In this document: positions 9,457-20,712 of the stretch, piece after piece | How the letters are laid out: each line of letters opens with the position of its first letter | Position numbering within the stretch: the first letter of the stretch is position 1 | NCBI RefSeq assembly: GCF_963583255.1 | Contig: NC_084805.1 | Location: forward strand, 8,114,827-8,178,826 | Direction of reading: 5' to 3' | DNA length: 64,000 bases | Source of the DNA: Pyrus communis | Taxonomy: Eukaryota > Streptophyta > Magnoliopsida > Rosales > Rosaceae | Notes under the pieces: generated by a model | Databases searched by the model: none | Told to the model about the DNA's origin: nothing | The model's input: only the letters and a program-made list of their open reading frames with translations | Translations under genes and position numbers: made by a program

Positions 9457-12400
9457 TCACGGTGTTGTAAACTCAAGAAAATCTACAACTTGATAAACTT
9501 GCTCTTCCTCCACTTTCTCCAAATATGGTTTCAATCGCTGCCCATTGACTTTAAAAGAGGTGCCATTCTTCATGTTCTCTATCTCCACAGCTCCGTGGGG
9601 AAATGTTTGCAGCACCTTAAATGGTCCCACCCACCTAGACTTCAATTTACCTGAAAAAAGTCTCAAACGTGAGTCATACAACAGTACTTTCATACCTTGG
9701 TGAAACTCCTTCCGTAGGATGGCCTTGTCATGATAGAGCTTAGTCCGTTCCTTGTAGATTTTGGCATTCTCATATGCTTCATTTCTGAGTTCTTCCAACT
9801 CATTAAGTTGGAGCTTCCTTGCTATTCCAGCATCCTTGTAATCAAAGTTGAACTTCTTGATGGCCCAATATGCACGGTGTTCAAGCTCCATTGGCAAATG
9901 ACAAGCTTTCCCAAACACAAGGCGATAAGGGCTCATGCCAATGGGGGTCTTATATGCTGTTCTATATGCCCATAGTGCATCATTCAACCTCAGTGACCAA
10001 TCCTTCCTTGTAGGGCTTACGGTCTTCATCAAAATGTTCTTGATCTCCCTATTGCTAATCTCCACTTGTCCTGAGGTTTGAGGATGGTACGGGGTTGCCA
10101 CTTTGTGGTTGATGTTGTACTTCTTCATCAAGGATTCAAAGGGTTTGTTGCAGAAATGGCTGCCACCATCACTAATAATAGCTCTTAGGGTTCCAAACCT
10201 ACAAAAAATCACATCTTTAAGAAAATTCAAAACAACCTTATGATCATTAGTTATTGTAGCAATGGCTTCAACCCATTTGGATACATAATCTACTGCCACT
10301 AATATGTATAAGTAACCAAAAGAGGATGGAAATGGTCCCATGAAATCGATTCCCCAAACATCAAAGAGCTCCACCACCAAAATGTTGTTTAATGGCATCT
10401 CATTTCTTCGGCTAATGTTCCCCATTTTCTGGCACCTATCACACTTAGAACAAAAATCAAAAGCATCTTTGAATAAAGTAGGCCAAAAGAAACCAGATTG
10501 TAAAACCTTTAGAGATGTCTTTTTGGCACCAAAATGTCCTCCACATGCCAATGTATGGCTGAACGTTAGAATGCTTTGTTGCTCACTCTCTGGGACACAC
10601 CTCCTAATGATTTGGTCAGGGCAATATTTAAACAAATATGGTTCGTCCCAAACGTAGTGCTTTACCATGGCAAGGAACTTCTTTCTTTCCTGAAAAGAAA
10701 GGTCATTTCTAATTATACCACAAACAAGATAATTAACAAAATCAGCATACCATGGTTCTTTTTCTTGAATAACAAGGAGTTGTTCATCAGGAAATGATTC
10801 ATTTAGAGGCAAAGGTTGTCCAACTCCATGGTTTTCATTGAGCCGTGACAAATGGTCAGCCACAACATTATCACTTCCCTTCTTATCTCGAATTTCCAAG
10901 TCAAACTCTTGTAGTAAGAGTATCCATCTAATTAAGCGTGGCTTAGCATCCTTTTTTGTCATCAAGTACCTAAGGGCTGCATGATCAGAAAACACAATAA
11001 CTTTAGATCCAACAAGATATGACCGAAACTTCTCTAAGGCAAAAACAATAGCAAGCAACTCCTTTTCAGTTGTGGAATAGTTAAGTTGAGCATCATTTAG
11101 AGTCCGGCTTGCATAGTAGATCACGTGTGGGAGCTTGTTCACCCTTTGCCCTAAAACTGCACCAATAGCATAGTCAGAGGCATCACACATTAATTCAAAA
11201 GGTAAAGACCAATGTGGTGCCATAATAATAGGGGTTGAGGTTAATTCATGTTTCAAAGTATTGAATGCATCCATACAAGCTTTATCAAAATGAAATACAA
11301 CATCTTTAGCTAACAGATTGCATAATGGACGAGTGATCATTGAAAAGTTCTTAATGAAACGACGATAAAAACCCGCATGTCCCAAAAAACTTCTTACTCC
11401 CTTCACGGTTGTGGGAGCTGCCATATTGGTGATGATGTCAATTTTGGCTTTGTCCACCTCCATTCTTTGGCTAGAGATTACATGCCCCAACACAATTCCT
11501 TGTTTCACCATAAATTGGCACTTTTCCCAATTGAGAACCAAATTTGTTTCCTGACATCTTTGAAGTACTAAAGAGAGATGGTTAAGACATTCATCAAAAG
11601 AGGAACCAAACACTGAAAAGTCATCCATAAATACCTCAATGAATCTTTCTACCATGTCAGAAAAGATTGCCAACATGCATCTTTGGAATGTTGCTGGAGC
11701 ATTGCAAAGTCCAAAAGGCATTCTCCTATATGCAAATGTGCCAAACGGGCAAGTAAAGGTAGTTTTCTCTTGATCCTCCGGAGCAATTGCAATTTGATTG
11801 TAACCTGAGTAACCATCAAGAAAACAATAGTGTGAGTAACCTGCCAATCTCTCAAGCATTTGATCTATGAAAGGCATAGGAAAGTAATCTTTTCTAGTGC
11901 TAGAATTCAACTTCCTGTAATCGGTGCAAACACGCCAACTAGCCATGGGCTTTGTGGGCACAAGCTCTTTGTTTTCATTCTTCATCACCGTGATTCCCAC
12001 CTTCTTAGGTACCACCTGAATAGCACTCACCCATTTGCTATCAGAAATGGGATATATGATCCCCACATCTAACAACTTCAACACTTCATTCCTCACAACT
12101 TCCTTCATGTGTGGATTGAGCCTCCTTTGTGGTTCATGGGTTGACTTTGCTCCCTCTTCCAAAAGAATCCTATGCATGCACATGGTAGGGCTTATTCCCT
12201 TGATATCTGCAATAGACCAACCAATAACTGATTTAAACTCTTTTAACACCCTAATTAGTTTATCTTCTTCATTTGGGGTGAGGTCAGCAGTTATGATAAC
12301 TGGAAGAGTTTCAAATTCAGCTAGATATGCATACTTTAGATGTGGTGGAAGTGGTTTAAGTTCAAGTTTTGGTGCCTTAACAGTGGAAGGGGTTAAATGT

Positions 12401-14829
12401 GACCTCGATGGTTTTAAAGGCTCTAAAAGAGGTAAAATATTCAAAGGATACGGTGCCAATGCTTCCAAGGCAGCTACCTCTTTCATGAGTGTATCTTCTT
12501 CATCAAACTCATCTTGAGATTGACTCAAAACAGTTTGTAATGGTTCATTAGATTGTGCCTGCAAGAACTTAGAGAAAACAAGCGAATCAAGCACATCAAT
12601 GGCATAACAATCAAGAGATGAAGAAGGATGTGAAAGAGACTCAAACACTTTGAATTGAACGGTCTCTCCTAGCACTGTCATAGTGAGGAGTCCATTTTGC
12701 ACATCAATGATGGTCTTGGCCGTGGCCATAAACGGTCTCCCAAGCAAAATAGGCAACTCTCGGTCATGTATAGGAGCTTCTTCCATGTCCAACACTACAA
12801 AATCCGCAGGCAAGATTAGTTTATCAATTTGAACTAGAATATCCTCTACTATACCTCTTGGATATTTCACGGATCTGTCCGCAAGTTGTAATGAGATGGT
12901 GATGGCTTTCAATTCCCCCAAACCTAGTTGAAGGTACATGGAATAAGGCATTAAGTTGATGCTAGCACCTAAGTTAAGCATCGCCTTCTCTACCTTCTTG
13001 TCCCCTATGGTGATGTTGATAGAAAAACTTCCTGGATCCTTGAGCTTTGGTGGAAGTTTTCTTTGCAACACGGCACTTACATTCTTGGACACCACTACCT
13101 TCTCATGTGGTCCATACTTCCTTTTGTAGTTGTTTAACTCTTTGAAGAACTTCCCATAAGCTGGCATGTTCCTAATGACATCAAGCAAAGGTAAGTTAAC
13201 ATTTACCTTACTTAGAATATCAAAAATCTCCTTAAATGACTTATCCTGCTTGCTCTTGGCAAATCTTCCAGGGAATGGTATTGGTGGAGTGTAAGGTTTC
13301 TCGGCCTTGTGAAGATTTGGTGCTTCAAACGAGGGAGTAGCATGGCTTGGTTCCTCATTTGGTTTCTCATTTTCTCCTTGAGTAACCCCTGCATTCACAT
13401 GATCAGATTCATTAGTAACTTCATTGCCAACTCTATTATTGATAACCTTACCACTTTTAAGTGTAGTGATTGCTTTGGCTTGCTCTTGGTTCCTTTGGAG
13501 CATCACGGGTTGGCTTGGAAACTTTCCAACCTCTCTTTGGCTCAAGGCATCTGCAATCTGCCCCAATTGTGTCTCCATTTTGGTTAGAGCCGCCGAATGT
13601 TGTTGGAGAGTGCTATTGGTGGTTTGTTGGAATTGCAAGGTATTTTGGGCTAACAATTTAACCGTATCCTCAAGAGTAGGTTTTGGTTGGAAGTTTTGGA
13701 ATTGATTGTTGTTCTTCCACGAAAGATTGGGATGATCTCTCCAACTTGGGTTATATGTATTGGAATACACATCATTCCTTGGCCTTTGATTGTAAGAATT
13801 CATGAGGTTCACTTGCTCTTGGACATACTCGGGGTAAGCCTCCCTAGATGGACATTGATGAGTAAGGTGGCTTGGTATGTTGCAAATGGCACACACTTCA
13901 CTTGCTTTTGGCACCATGTTGAGCACGGATTCAAGCTTCTTTTCTAGGTTAGCTACCTGCAAAGAAAGATCATGATTAGAGCTTGTTTCATATACTCCAA
14001 CTCTCTTACCCCTTACATCTTTGTGTTGAGCATCAGATCCCAACATCTCATAAATGTTATATGACTCTTGAGCATTCTTTTTCTTCAAAGCTCCACCTGC
14101 TGCATTATCAACAGTTGATTGACATGTTTGGGTTAGTCCATCATAGAAAATTTGCATTTGTAAGTGAAGAGGTAACCCATGGTGTGGACATTGCAACAAA
14201 AGGCCTTTAAAGCGCTCCCAACACTCATTGAAAGGTTCTCCATCATCTTGTTTGAAGTTGAAGATTTGTCCCCTTAATGTGGCTGTCTTTTGAGTGGAAA
14301 AGAACTTTTCCAAAAACTTCTTAGCCACGGCATCCCATGTGGTGAGTGAACCAGGTACTAGAGTCATTAACCAACCCTTGGCCCTATCTTTCAAGGTGTA
14401 AGGGAACACTCTCATCCTCAGATTTGCTTCACTTACTCCCTGTAAAGGTAACCCACTCACAACATTGTAAAATTCTTTAATATGAGCTAAAGGATCTTCA
14501 TTAGGTAAGCCATAAAAAGAAGGAAACATATGGAAATGTGAAGATTTAAGATCATAGTTTCTAGCTTCTGTGGGCAGCAAGATGCATGAAGGTGAATTTG
14601 GTATGATTGGTTGAGCAAAATCCTCCAAAGCTCGAAGATCATCTTGGTTGCCCTCCATCTCTTCTTCTCTTTCCCAATTAACGTGCTCAGATCCTTCACT
14701 TATTGGACTAGACGGTTTCCCTTCCTCTTCTTCACAGACAATGGAGGAACTTGTTGGCACAAAGCTTTCCAAAGTGTTGCCCTTTAACCGTTCAATTCTT
14801 TGGCCTAATTCAGCAAGTCTATTTGACAT
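9457..14829 (-). CDS. gag-pol: Athila gag-pol polyprotein, full length (1790 aa)
   Basis: A single uninterrupted ORF. Order and visible residues: gag (about 70-300, with [22 protein letters not shown]); zinc knuckle CX2CX4HX4C at 313-326; aspartic protease around 600-690 whose active motif reads NLGAS, with Asn619 where the family has Asp; reverse transcriptase with [10 protein letters not shown] and FMDD (1067-1070); RNase H with [10 protein letters not shown] (Asp1216) and FSDHAALRY; integrase with the zinc-binding C-x2-C-x2-C segment, and DDE residues Asp1495, Asp1554 and Glu1590 (35 residues between the last two). The first ATG is 112 bp inside the primer-binding site. All other catalytic motifs look normal, so the protease change is the one visible defect. 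The family name rests on gag and RT style. Confidence 0.93.
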   Translation of the reverse strand: MSNRLAELGQRIERLKGNTLESFVPTSSSIVCEEEEGKPSSPISEGSEHVNWEREEEMEGNQDDLRALEDFAQPIIPNSPSCILLPTEARNYDLKSSHFHMFPSFYGLPNEDPLAHIKEFYNVVSGLPLQGVSEANLRMRVFPYTLKDRAKGWLMTLVPGSLTTWDAVAKKFLEKFFSTQKTATLRGQIFNFKQDDGEPFNECWERFKGLLLQCPHHGLPLHLQMQIFYDGLTQTCQSTVDNAAGGALKKKNAQESYNIYEMLGSDAQHKDVRGKRVGVYETSSNHDLSLQVANLEKKLESVLNMVPKASEVCAICNIPSHLTHQCPSREAYPEYVQEQVNLMNSYNQRPRNDVYSNTYNPSWRDHPNLSWKNNNQFQNFQPKPTLEDTVKLLAQNTLQFQQTTNSTLQQHSAALTKMETQLGQIADALSQREVGKFPSQPVMLQRNQEQAKAITTLKSGKVINNRVGNEVTNESDHVNAGVTQGENEKPNEEPSHATPSFEAPNLHKAEKPYTPPIPFPGRFAKSKQDKSFKEIFDILSKVNVNLPLLDVIRNMPAYGKFFKELNNYKRKYGPHEKVVVSKNVSAVLQRKLPPKLKDPGSFSINITIGDKKVEKAMLNLGASINLMPYSMYLQLGLGELKAITISLQLADRSVKYPRGIVEDILVQIDKLILPADFVVLDMEEAPIHDRELPILLGRPFMATAKTIIDVQNGLLTMTVLGETVQFKVFESLSHPSSSLDCYAIDVLDSLVFSKFLQAQSNEPLQTVLSQSQDEFDEEDTLMKEVAALEALAPYPLNILPLLEPLKPSRSHLTPSTVKAPKLELKPLPPHLKYAYLAEFETLPVIITADLTPNEEDKLIRVLKEFKSVIGWSIADIKGISPTMCMHRILLEEGAKSTHEPQRRLNPHMKEVVRNEVLKLLDVGIIYPISDSKWVSAIQVVPKKVGITVMKNENKELVPTKPMASWRVCTDYRKLNSSTRKDYFPMPFIDQMLERLAGYSHYCFLDGYSGYNQIAIAPEDQEKTTFTCPFGTFAYRRMPFGLCNAPATFQRCMLAIFSDMVERFIEVFMDDFSVFGSSFDECLNHLSLVLQRCQETNLVLNWEKCQFMVKQGIVLGHVISSQRMEVDKAKIDIITNMAAPTTVKGVRSFLGHAGFYRRFIKNFSMITRPLCNLLAKDVVFHFDKACMDAFNTLKHELTSTPIIMAPHWSLPFELMCDASDYAIGAVLGQRVNKLPHVIYYASRTLNDAQLNYSTTEKELLAIVFALEKFRSYLVGSKVIVFSDHAALRYLMTKKDAKPRLIRWILLLQEFDLEIRDKKGSDNVVADHLSRLNENHGVGQPLPLNESFPDEQLLVIQEKEPWYADFVNYLVCGIIRNDLSFQERKKFLAMVKHYVWDEPYLFKYCPDQIIRRCVPESEQQSILTFSHTLACGGHFGAKKTSLKVLQSGFFWPTLFKDAFDFCSKCDRCQKMGNISRRNEMPLNNILVVELFDVWGIDFMGPFPSSFGYLYILVAVDYVSKWVEAIATITNDHKVVLNFLKDVIFCRFGTLRAIISDGGSHFCNKPFESLMKKYNINHKVATPYHPQTSGQVEISNREIKNILMKTVSPTRKDWSLRLNDALWAYRTAYKTPIGMSPYRLVFGKACHLPMELEHRAYWAIKKFNFDYKDAGIARKLQLNELEELRNEAYENAKIYKERTKLYHDKAILRKEFHQGMKVLLYDSRLRLFSGKLKSRWVGPFKVLQTFPHGAVEIENMKNGTSFKVNGQRLKPYLEKVEEEQVYQVVDFLEFTTP

Positions 14830-14940
14830 ATACTACCTGAAACAAGATAAAACAAGTTTGAATAAAAATCAGAAATCTACTTAAAATGAAAAGAACAAGG
14901 TTTAATATCAAAACAAGCAATTATAAGGGACTGAAATCAG

Positions 14941-14958
14941 TCCCCGGCAACGGCGCCA
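14941..14958 (-). promoter_or_regulatory. Primer-binding site, tRNA-Asp
   Basis: The plus strand reads tccccggcaacggcgcca, identical to the 3' end of plant tRNA-Asp(GUC) including CCA. The minus (element) strand is therefore its complement, three bases inside the 5' LTR. This is the usual primer of Athila elements. Confidence 0.92.
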
Positions 14959-14961
14959 TTT

Positions 14962-16817
14962 TGATTGATGTTTTCCTTCTTCATGCTAGAATATGTTTAG
15001 TATAATGACACAAGTAAGGGTGTCGAATCCACAGGGACTAATTGGACCTATATAATCACTTGTTTTGCAAGAACTCTTTACTAGAGAAATAAAACTAATC
15101 AATGTAGGCAGATTTGTTTTTGTACCTTGAAAGCATTAGGAAATGAAGTAAACACAAAATGAATGAATCAACAGCTAATAAAATGAGATAGTACCAATGG
15201 AGATGAAGCTAGGGATTCGATTTTACCATTGCTAACCCAAGGCCATGCTTGTTGAATCAGATTATACTCATCCATCTACCTATTTCTTGAGTTTGTTTCA
15301 CTTAGATATGATCAACCATATGATGTGTGGATTTGATCAAATGTCTCTAATCATGAGCCTAATTGTGATGTACAACTTTGGTTCCTAATCAAGAATATGT
15401 AGTGCACAAGAAACTTTCACAAAACCAAAGGGAACACTCGGCAGGATGTTTGCAAAACATTCCCTTCATTCATTCACATATCCACCAAGATTATGCATGA
15501 TGTGTGCTTTAATCTTGGCTAAACAACCTGTGGTTAATTCAAATGATGATCAAGCATTAAAATCAACACACTAAGTCACAATTAAATCGGAGAATGAAAC
15601 AAGAAATAGATAGATTAAATGAGAATTCTGAATTAACTACATGGCAATCTTGCAAGGCTACATCGAATCCCTAGAGAGAGATTAGTTACACTTCATGTTT
15701 ACAAAAGGTTTGACATAAAAATATATAACATGAGTGAACATAGGATTAAGAAGAAAGAACCCTTGAAGCAAAACTGATGTCGAAATCCCTTAAGAGTTGC
15801 CTTCGGTGTTGGTGCTCCAAGTGTGTTGTAAATGAAGGTGGAGCGGCTAAGGTTGAATGGTTTCTGCGAATGGGAGAGTGTATGGAATGGAATGAAGCCG
15901 AGAAGAGATTGTGTAGAAATGGAAGGGGATTTGCGGCAAAGGGGAAGATTGGATGTGTTTGTGGTGTCTTGTGTATGAAAATGAGATGTTATTTTTGTGT
16001 ATGAATGCATGGGTTTTTATAGGGGGAATGGGAGAATATGTGGGTGATTGTTTAAGAGTGAATGTGGTTGTTATGATTGAGAGTGCATGTGGATGAAATA
16101 ATGATGGAAAAAGAGCTAGGTTGTTGGTGGAAAGGCAAGGGAAGTGCACGGCATTGAGTTGTTGTTGGTGTGTGAATGCATGTGTTGAATGATTAAAGTG
16201 CATGTGGGTGAATATGTGGCTGAAATGATGAAGTAGGAAGGTGGAAATGCATGTGTTGAATTGGTGGTGCAATGATGAAAGAGTAAGTGCATGTGTGTGT
16301 GAATGGTGGTGCAATGATGAAAGAGTAAGTGCATGTGTGTGTGAATGGTGGTAGCTAGGGTGAATTATGATGAATGCATGTGGAATAAAGATGGAGAAGG
16401 TGGTGTAATGATGAAGTGGAATGGCTGAAAATGAAAGGGGGAGTGCAAGGCACGGCAATGGGTGTTTCTTGATGGTTTTGGGGTTGTGATGCATGTGAAT
16501 GCATGTGGCTAAGGGTTGTTGATTGGGCTAGAGGTTTTGCATGGCTCAAAGGATTGTTTGATTGGGCTAGGCCCTTTGTTTTATGTCCAAAGTGCATACA
16601 AGGCTTTCAAATTCGTCCAACACTTTGGCTCCAAGCATATGTTATCCATTCCAAGCCCAATTTTGCTCCAAAATGCTCCAAAATGCATCTTTTTGCTTCC
16701 TTAGCCATATGAACCTAAAAACACACGAAAATGGCTTAAACTACTAAAACAACTATGAATTAACAACATAGATGCACGAAAACAAGCTAAGTAAGTCGCC
16801 TAAATATGCTCCTATCA
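14962..16817 (-). repeat. Athila 5' LTR (1856 bp), promoter LTR
   Basis: Same sequence as 3295-5150 with four substitutions. On the minus strand transcription should start downstream of the TATA-like box at 16014-16021 and run into gag-pol. The U3 lies at higher coordinates and carries the CATGCA cluster and the 42-bp duplication (16263-16346). Confidence 0.95.
16006..16508 (-). promoter_or_regulatory. Athila LTR promoter: TATA box and CATGCA (RY) cluster
   Basis: TATAAAAA on the minus strand at 16014-16021. Nine of ten TGCATG/CATGCA hexamers in the following about 490 bp lie upstream of it in element orientation (for example 16177, 16200, 16248, 16288, 16330, 16377, 16491, 16500). CATGCA is the core of RY elements bound by plant B3 factors (ABI3/FUS3/LEC2). 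The cluster is seen directly; seed-stage regulation is inference. Confidence 0.6.
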
Positions 16818-16822
16818 CTTAC
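16818..16822. repeat. Target-site duplication, right copy (cttac)
   Basis: Direct copy of 3290-3294, immediately outside the terminal CA of the 5' LTR. Confidence 0.93.
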
Positions 16823-19800
16823 TTCGGTCAAAATTATCTCAGCCTGCCTCATCTTCTTATTAAGTTGCAGTTGCTGGATGTGCTTTACGCCGGCAGCAAA
16901 GGTCGTAAGCTGAGCCTTATTCACCTAAAAGTCCCTTTCAAGCTCTCAAGCATCAACTGACCTTTGTTGTTGAAGCTCAGCAATTTGACGCTGAAGCTTT
17001 GAAATCCGGCGATCAAATTCGGTCAGCTGCGCCTTCTTTGCTTTTATCACCTCCACCTCTGCCCGGCTAGCCTCATACGCAATCTTGGCCGCCTTCAGGT
17101 CGTCTTCGGCACGTAAAGCTTGTTCAAAAATGGTGAAGTGTTGTCGAGTTCGTTCCAGAAGGTTAGTCAGATAAGCGATATTCTCTGTGCTCAGAAAACC
17201 GCCATTTGCAAGGTCATTCAAGCACTCCCCAACGGAGTCAAGACCCTTGCATTGGAGAACCTGAGAGGCAGAGAGGGACAAAAACTCCTATAGCCTAACA
17301 AAAGCTTGGGCCTCGGCCACGGCCTCCACTGGTTCGGCAGGGGTAGCAGAAGAACCGACCGCGCTAGTAGTGTTCTGAAGAAGAGCATCGAGCTCGACCT
17401 CCCACGAAGGTTGTACGAAGAGGAAAAGTTGTAAGCGAAAGAAAAGTTAGATGGAATGCATAACAGAGGGAATGTGTTTCTAGACCTGCTAGGAGGAGAC
17501 TTCGACCATGTCATCTGGTTCATTGCTCGAACTTAGAGAACTTAATGGTCGAGCCCAGTGCCTAAGACCGATTCTCAATTCACGCGGCCGATAGAGGTTA
17601 TCTACATTTGATGGCCACTAAGGTGCAGGAAATATAGACAACACCCTTCGGCGCATAAAATTATCGGTGAAATGAATGTTCGGGCACCTGACATTTAATA
17701 TTTTCCTGAGTTCAGATGCGTCATAATAAAAATAATAAAGAAGGGAGAGTGAACCTTACAAAGGCCGAGGTAACTTCTTGCGGAGAAATGTTGAGGTCTT
17801 TATTTTGTGGATGAAGCGGTGTTTCGGCCATCGCCTCAGGCTCAACCAGGGGCCTCTTCCCACGGTCAGCCATGGGATGATCCAGTTGGACGGCCACCTC
17901 AACCACAGGAGGAAGGTTGACGGAATAAAGGTTGGTTAGTCGAGCACGACGCTCCAGCGGAATTTCTTCGCTCTCGTCGCTCTCATCATCCTGAAATAAA
18001 TAAATAAATGTTACGACTTGAAAAGTAGATAAACGAAGATCATTAGCAATGGAATCATACCTCTTCCAGAATAATCATCGGTCGCTGGATAGGGAATGCC
18101 TCGATGGGCGCAGTCGTCTCCTCCAAGACAGGCATAATAACCGGCTTCGAAGCCACAACTGGAGCAAAAACCGGTTCGGCCATAATCCCAGTCGTCGGTG
18201 CAGTCGGGGGCAGTTGGTCCGCCGAGGCCTGGACAACCGGGACGGGAGAAGAGACGACAGGAGCGGTCCCTCCCGTGGTCTGGCTAGAGATAACGTGAAT
18301 CTCCTGGTCCCTCTTTTTGGCCAATTTCTTGACGCGTTTCAGAGGGCGGGGAGCGTCTTCTCCCGTCTTGGCACCCTGATGGGGTCGCTTGGTCTGCAGG
18401 GTTCGCCCGGTAGTTTTGATCTTCTTCAAGGAAGGGACCGATTTTTTCTTGGCCACCGCCGCGACGACCACGTCTGCTTTCTTCGACGACCGACCATCTA
18501 AGAAAACAAGATCACATTAGAAAATGGGTAGTAACAATTGAAGAAAGAAATAGAAGAAAGGGTAGTCGTCTACCTCGGGTCAACTCTTTGGATTAAGAGG
18601 CAGAAATTCTCCTCGGCCGATCACCAAAAAGTTTGTCAGTGATGTTTTCGACCGCAGCCCCAAAGAAGGCTCCAGTGTATTCTTCCCACCAATCACCGAA
18701 GGTGTCTGTGCCGAGAGATTCGGGAAGAGCTGGTCAGAGGCAAAAGGTAATGCACCGATCCTAAAACTCCTTCTCGGAATCTCTGCACTCCCTCTCCGAT
18801 GAGCCGGAAATGCGCTCTCAGTTGAGGAGGGAACGGGAAGTGAGTAGAGGGACCGAACAACCTTGAAGGTATCCAAGTTGACGGGCCGTGAAGTGGGGGT
18901 GGTAGACTTCCTAGCTCGCTCGGCGAGGATCACAGCCAAGGGGAAGGTCGTGTGCCAACATGATCGACCCCCAATTCTGGCAGAGAGTAATATCTGCACT
19001 ATCATCCCAGGCTGATGATGGAAGCCTGATGGAGCGAGGGTGCTCTCAATGACGACATACTAGAAATTCATCGTCGGATAGGACTTCTAGGTCGAAGAGG
19101 TATTTGAAGACTTCTTCGGCCTGGTAAGGAAACGGCGGCCGAGATGCCAGCTGAAGGTCGAGCGAAGTAGTGTGTTGAAAAGCAGAGACATCCGGCCGAA
19201 TGGTGGTAAAATAGACTTGTAGCCAGAGTTGGAAGACCCAGAGGGGACCATTCTGGTTTGGGTCGATTTTTCCAATGGTCGCTTCGGCCAGGCAGCGGAA
19301 AAGATTGGCGAGAACGGCCGAGCTAAGTGCCAGGATGTGACCACTAGCCAGGGCCTCGACCACCGGCATGTTCTCGACCAAACATTTGTTCGACCGGGTA
19401 CAACAAATGAATTTGTTGAACCAGTAGAATAGGAAGGCTTCATGTTCTCCCTTCCTAAGACTCTCCTCGCCTTGGCCAGCGAAGTGGAGGATGAGGGTGT
19501 TATAGTTGAAGAAGTTCTTGTGTAACTTCTGAACTTCTTCTTTCGAGGGCTCTCGGCCATCTCGATTCAGTGTTTCGACAGCTCGATCTTCGAAGAGCGC
19601 CTTAAGGTCGAGATTCGACGGGTTCCTAAAAAGATCCGCATCTATCGGGATCCCAGATTGAGGGGTCCCGAGAATAGCCGAGATGTCAAGGATAGTGGGG
19701 CCGAGAGGGCCAAAAGGAAAGACCATGGTGTTGATGGCCGAGCACCAGAAACTCAATGCTACCATGAGGAACTCTTTATCCATGGTTAGCTCCATGGTCG

Positions 19801-20221
19801 AAAGCTTGATGACGTCATAGATACCAAGGGCCTTCCACTCTTGGCCGAAGAAGTTTTCCATTCGGACGACCCAAGCCACCCAGTTGGCGTTGGTTGTGGG
19901 CCAAGCTCCTTGGGGCCTCGATAGGTCCCATTTTGACCAGTCGAACCCTTGCAGCAAGGGTGTCAGGCAGTGAGCCTTGAAGAAAGTAGTGATTGACGAA
20001 TGAACAGCATCCTTAAAGAGCGGCCCCAGGATTTGGTGGGTGGTGCTCAGGTCACCCTCGAAACGTAGAGTTTTGATGGCGTTCCGATCAATGAAGCTCT
20101 TGCATTTGCTGCATTCATCGCTGAGCTTGGAAATAAAGGTGCTGGAACTCATTTTAGAATTTGGAAGAATGCTTGGGAGGATTCCTGGGGTAGGAGTTTG
20201 TTCTTTGTTTTGAGCAAGCAA
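16823..20221 (-). pseudogene. Antisense plant-mobile-domain-like gene of the Tat element, decayed
   Basis: Transcribed opposite to the Tat pol. Exon A starts at ATG 20221 (or 20152, MSSSTF) and encodes a PMD (aminotransferase-like) style domain: WSKWDLSRPQGAW, EWKALGIYDVIKLSTME, AILGTPQSGIP. The same frame continues past TGA 19046-19048, TAG 18911-18913, TGA 18818-18820 and TAG 18761-18763; a frameshift precedes its end near 18593. Further exons are inferred at about 18500-18061 (Lys/Pro-rich), 17992-17757 (acidic start DDESDESEE) and about 17400-16823 (coiled coil, KLQRQIAELQQQ). The last is interrupted by in-frame stops at about 17290, 16946 and 16928, and its frame passes through the target duplication to 3238. 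A TATA box lies upstream. Clearly inactivated; PMD assignment is from recognition only. Confidence 0.65.
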
Positions 20222-20283
20222 GAATGGCGAAAGGAAGTTTCAAAATTTCTGAAGGCGTGGGATGCGAATGAAAGAAATTTGGG

Positions 20284-20291
20284 TATTTATA
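20284..20291 (-). promoter_or_regulatory. TATA box of the antisense PMD-like gene
   Basis: The minus strand reads TATAAATA, 63 bp upstream of the ATG at 20221. This is a normal spacing for a plant promoter and supports transcription independent of the LTR. Confidence 0.6.
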
Positions 20292-20712
20292 GGCACTTCA
20301 GAAGGAAGATGAAACATTTGGTATTCGGAAGCTCTAGATTTTTGAATTTGGGGGAAAATTAACTGGGAAATGGCCAATCATTTCGAATATCTTAGGAATC
20401 TTCAAGGTTAGGATCAAGGTTTTCGGGGATTTGGGACGCACGATTAAGTGCGGCGGCGGTTTTAATGCATTAATGAGGAAGAGACGTTTCGACGGGCGCA
20501 CGTTTTCGAGGGCCATGATTGAAAGTTGTTAGGAGAATTGACACGTGGCAGTACGTTAGGAGTAACAAAGATCGTGCAATCATATTCCATAAATGCGCAT
20601 GGTAGTGGTTATCGAGAACAGTTAAGTCTAAAGGCAAAAGATGCTTTCGCTTCTTCAAGGTCGAGATCCGACCAAAGGTTGGCAGTCGACGACCTCAGAA
20701 GCGAGGAGGCAA
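20292..20712. other. Upstream region of the antisense gene, up to the LTR
   Basis: About 420 bp with no supported ORF. Contains acacgtgg (20541-20548), a G-box core, and ends in a purine-rich gaagcgaggagg (20699-20710) that fits a polypurine tract for the plus-oriented Tat element. Confidence 0.45.

Larger units (their letters stand above)
3295..16817 (-). mobile_element. Complete Athila-type Ty3/gypsy LTR retrotransposon (13,523 bp)
   Basis: The element is bounded by two 1856-bp direct repeats starting TGATTGATG and ending CCTATCA, flanked by a 5-bp target duplication. Read on the minus strand the order is: 5' LTR (14962-16817), tRNA-Asp primer-binding site, gag-pol ORF (9457-14829), a 4.3-kb 3' non-pol region with an antisense ORF, polypurine tract and 3' LTR (3295-5150). 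The LTRs differ at only four sites that I could find (3341/15008, 3452/15119, 3705/15372, 4975/16642) and show no indel, so the insertion is recent. It sits in the last exon of the antisense gene of an older Tat-like element. No convincing env-like ORF was seen in the 3' region. Confidence 0.93.

Noticed and set aside
9457..14829. Cellular gene encoding a 1790-aa protein
   Set aside because: It is gag-pol of a retrotransposon with LTRs, primer-binding site and polypurine tract.
18049..18501. 150-aa plus-strand ORF rich in Arg and Gly
   Set aside because: It is the complement of a Lys/Pro-rich exon of the minus-strand antisense gene; the reverse frame has the splice sites and sequence style of the real exon.
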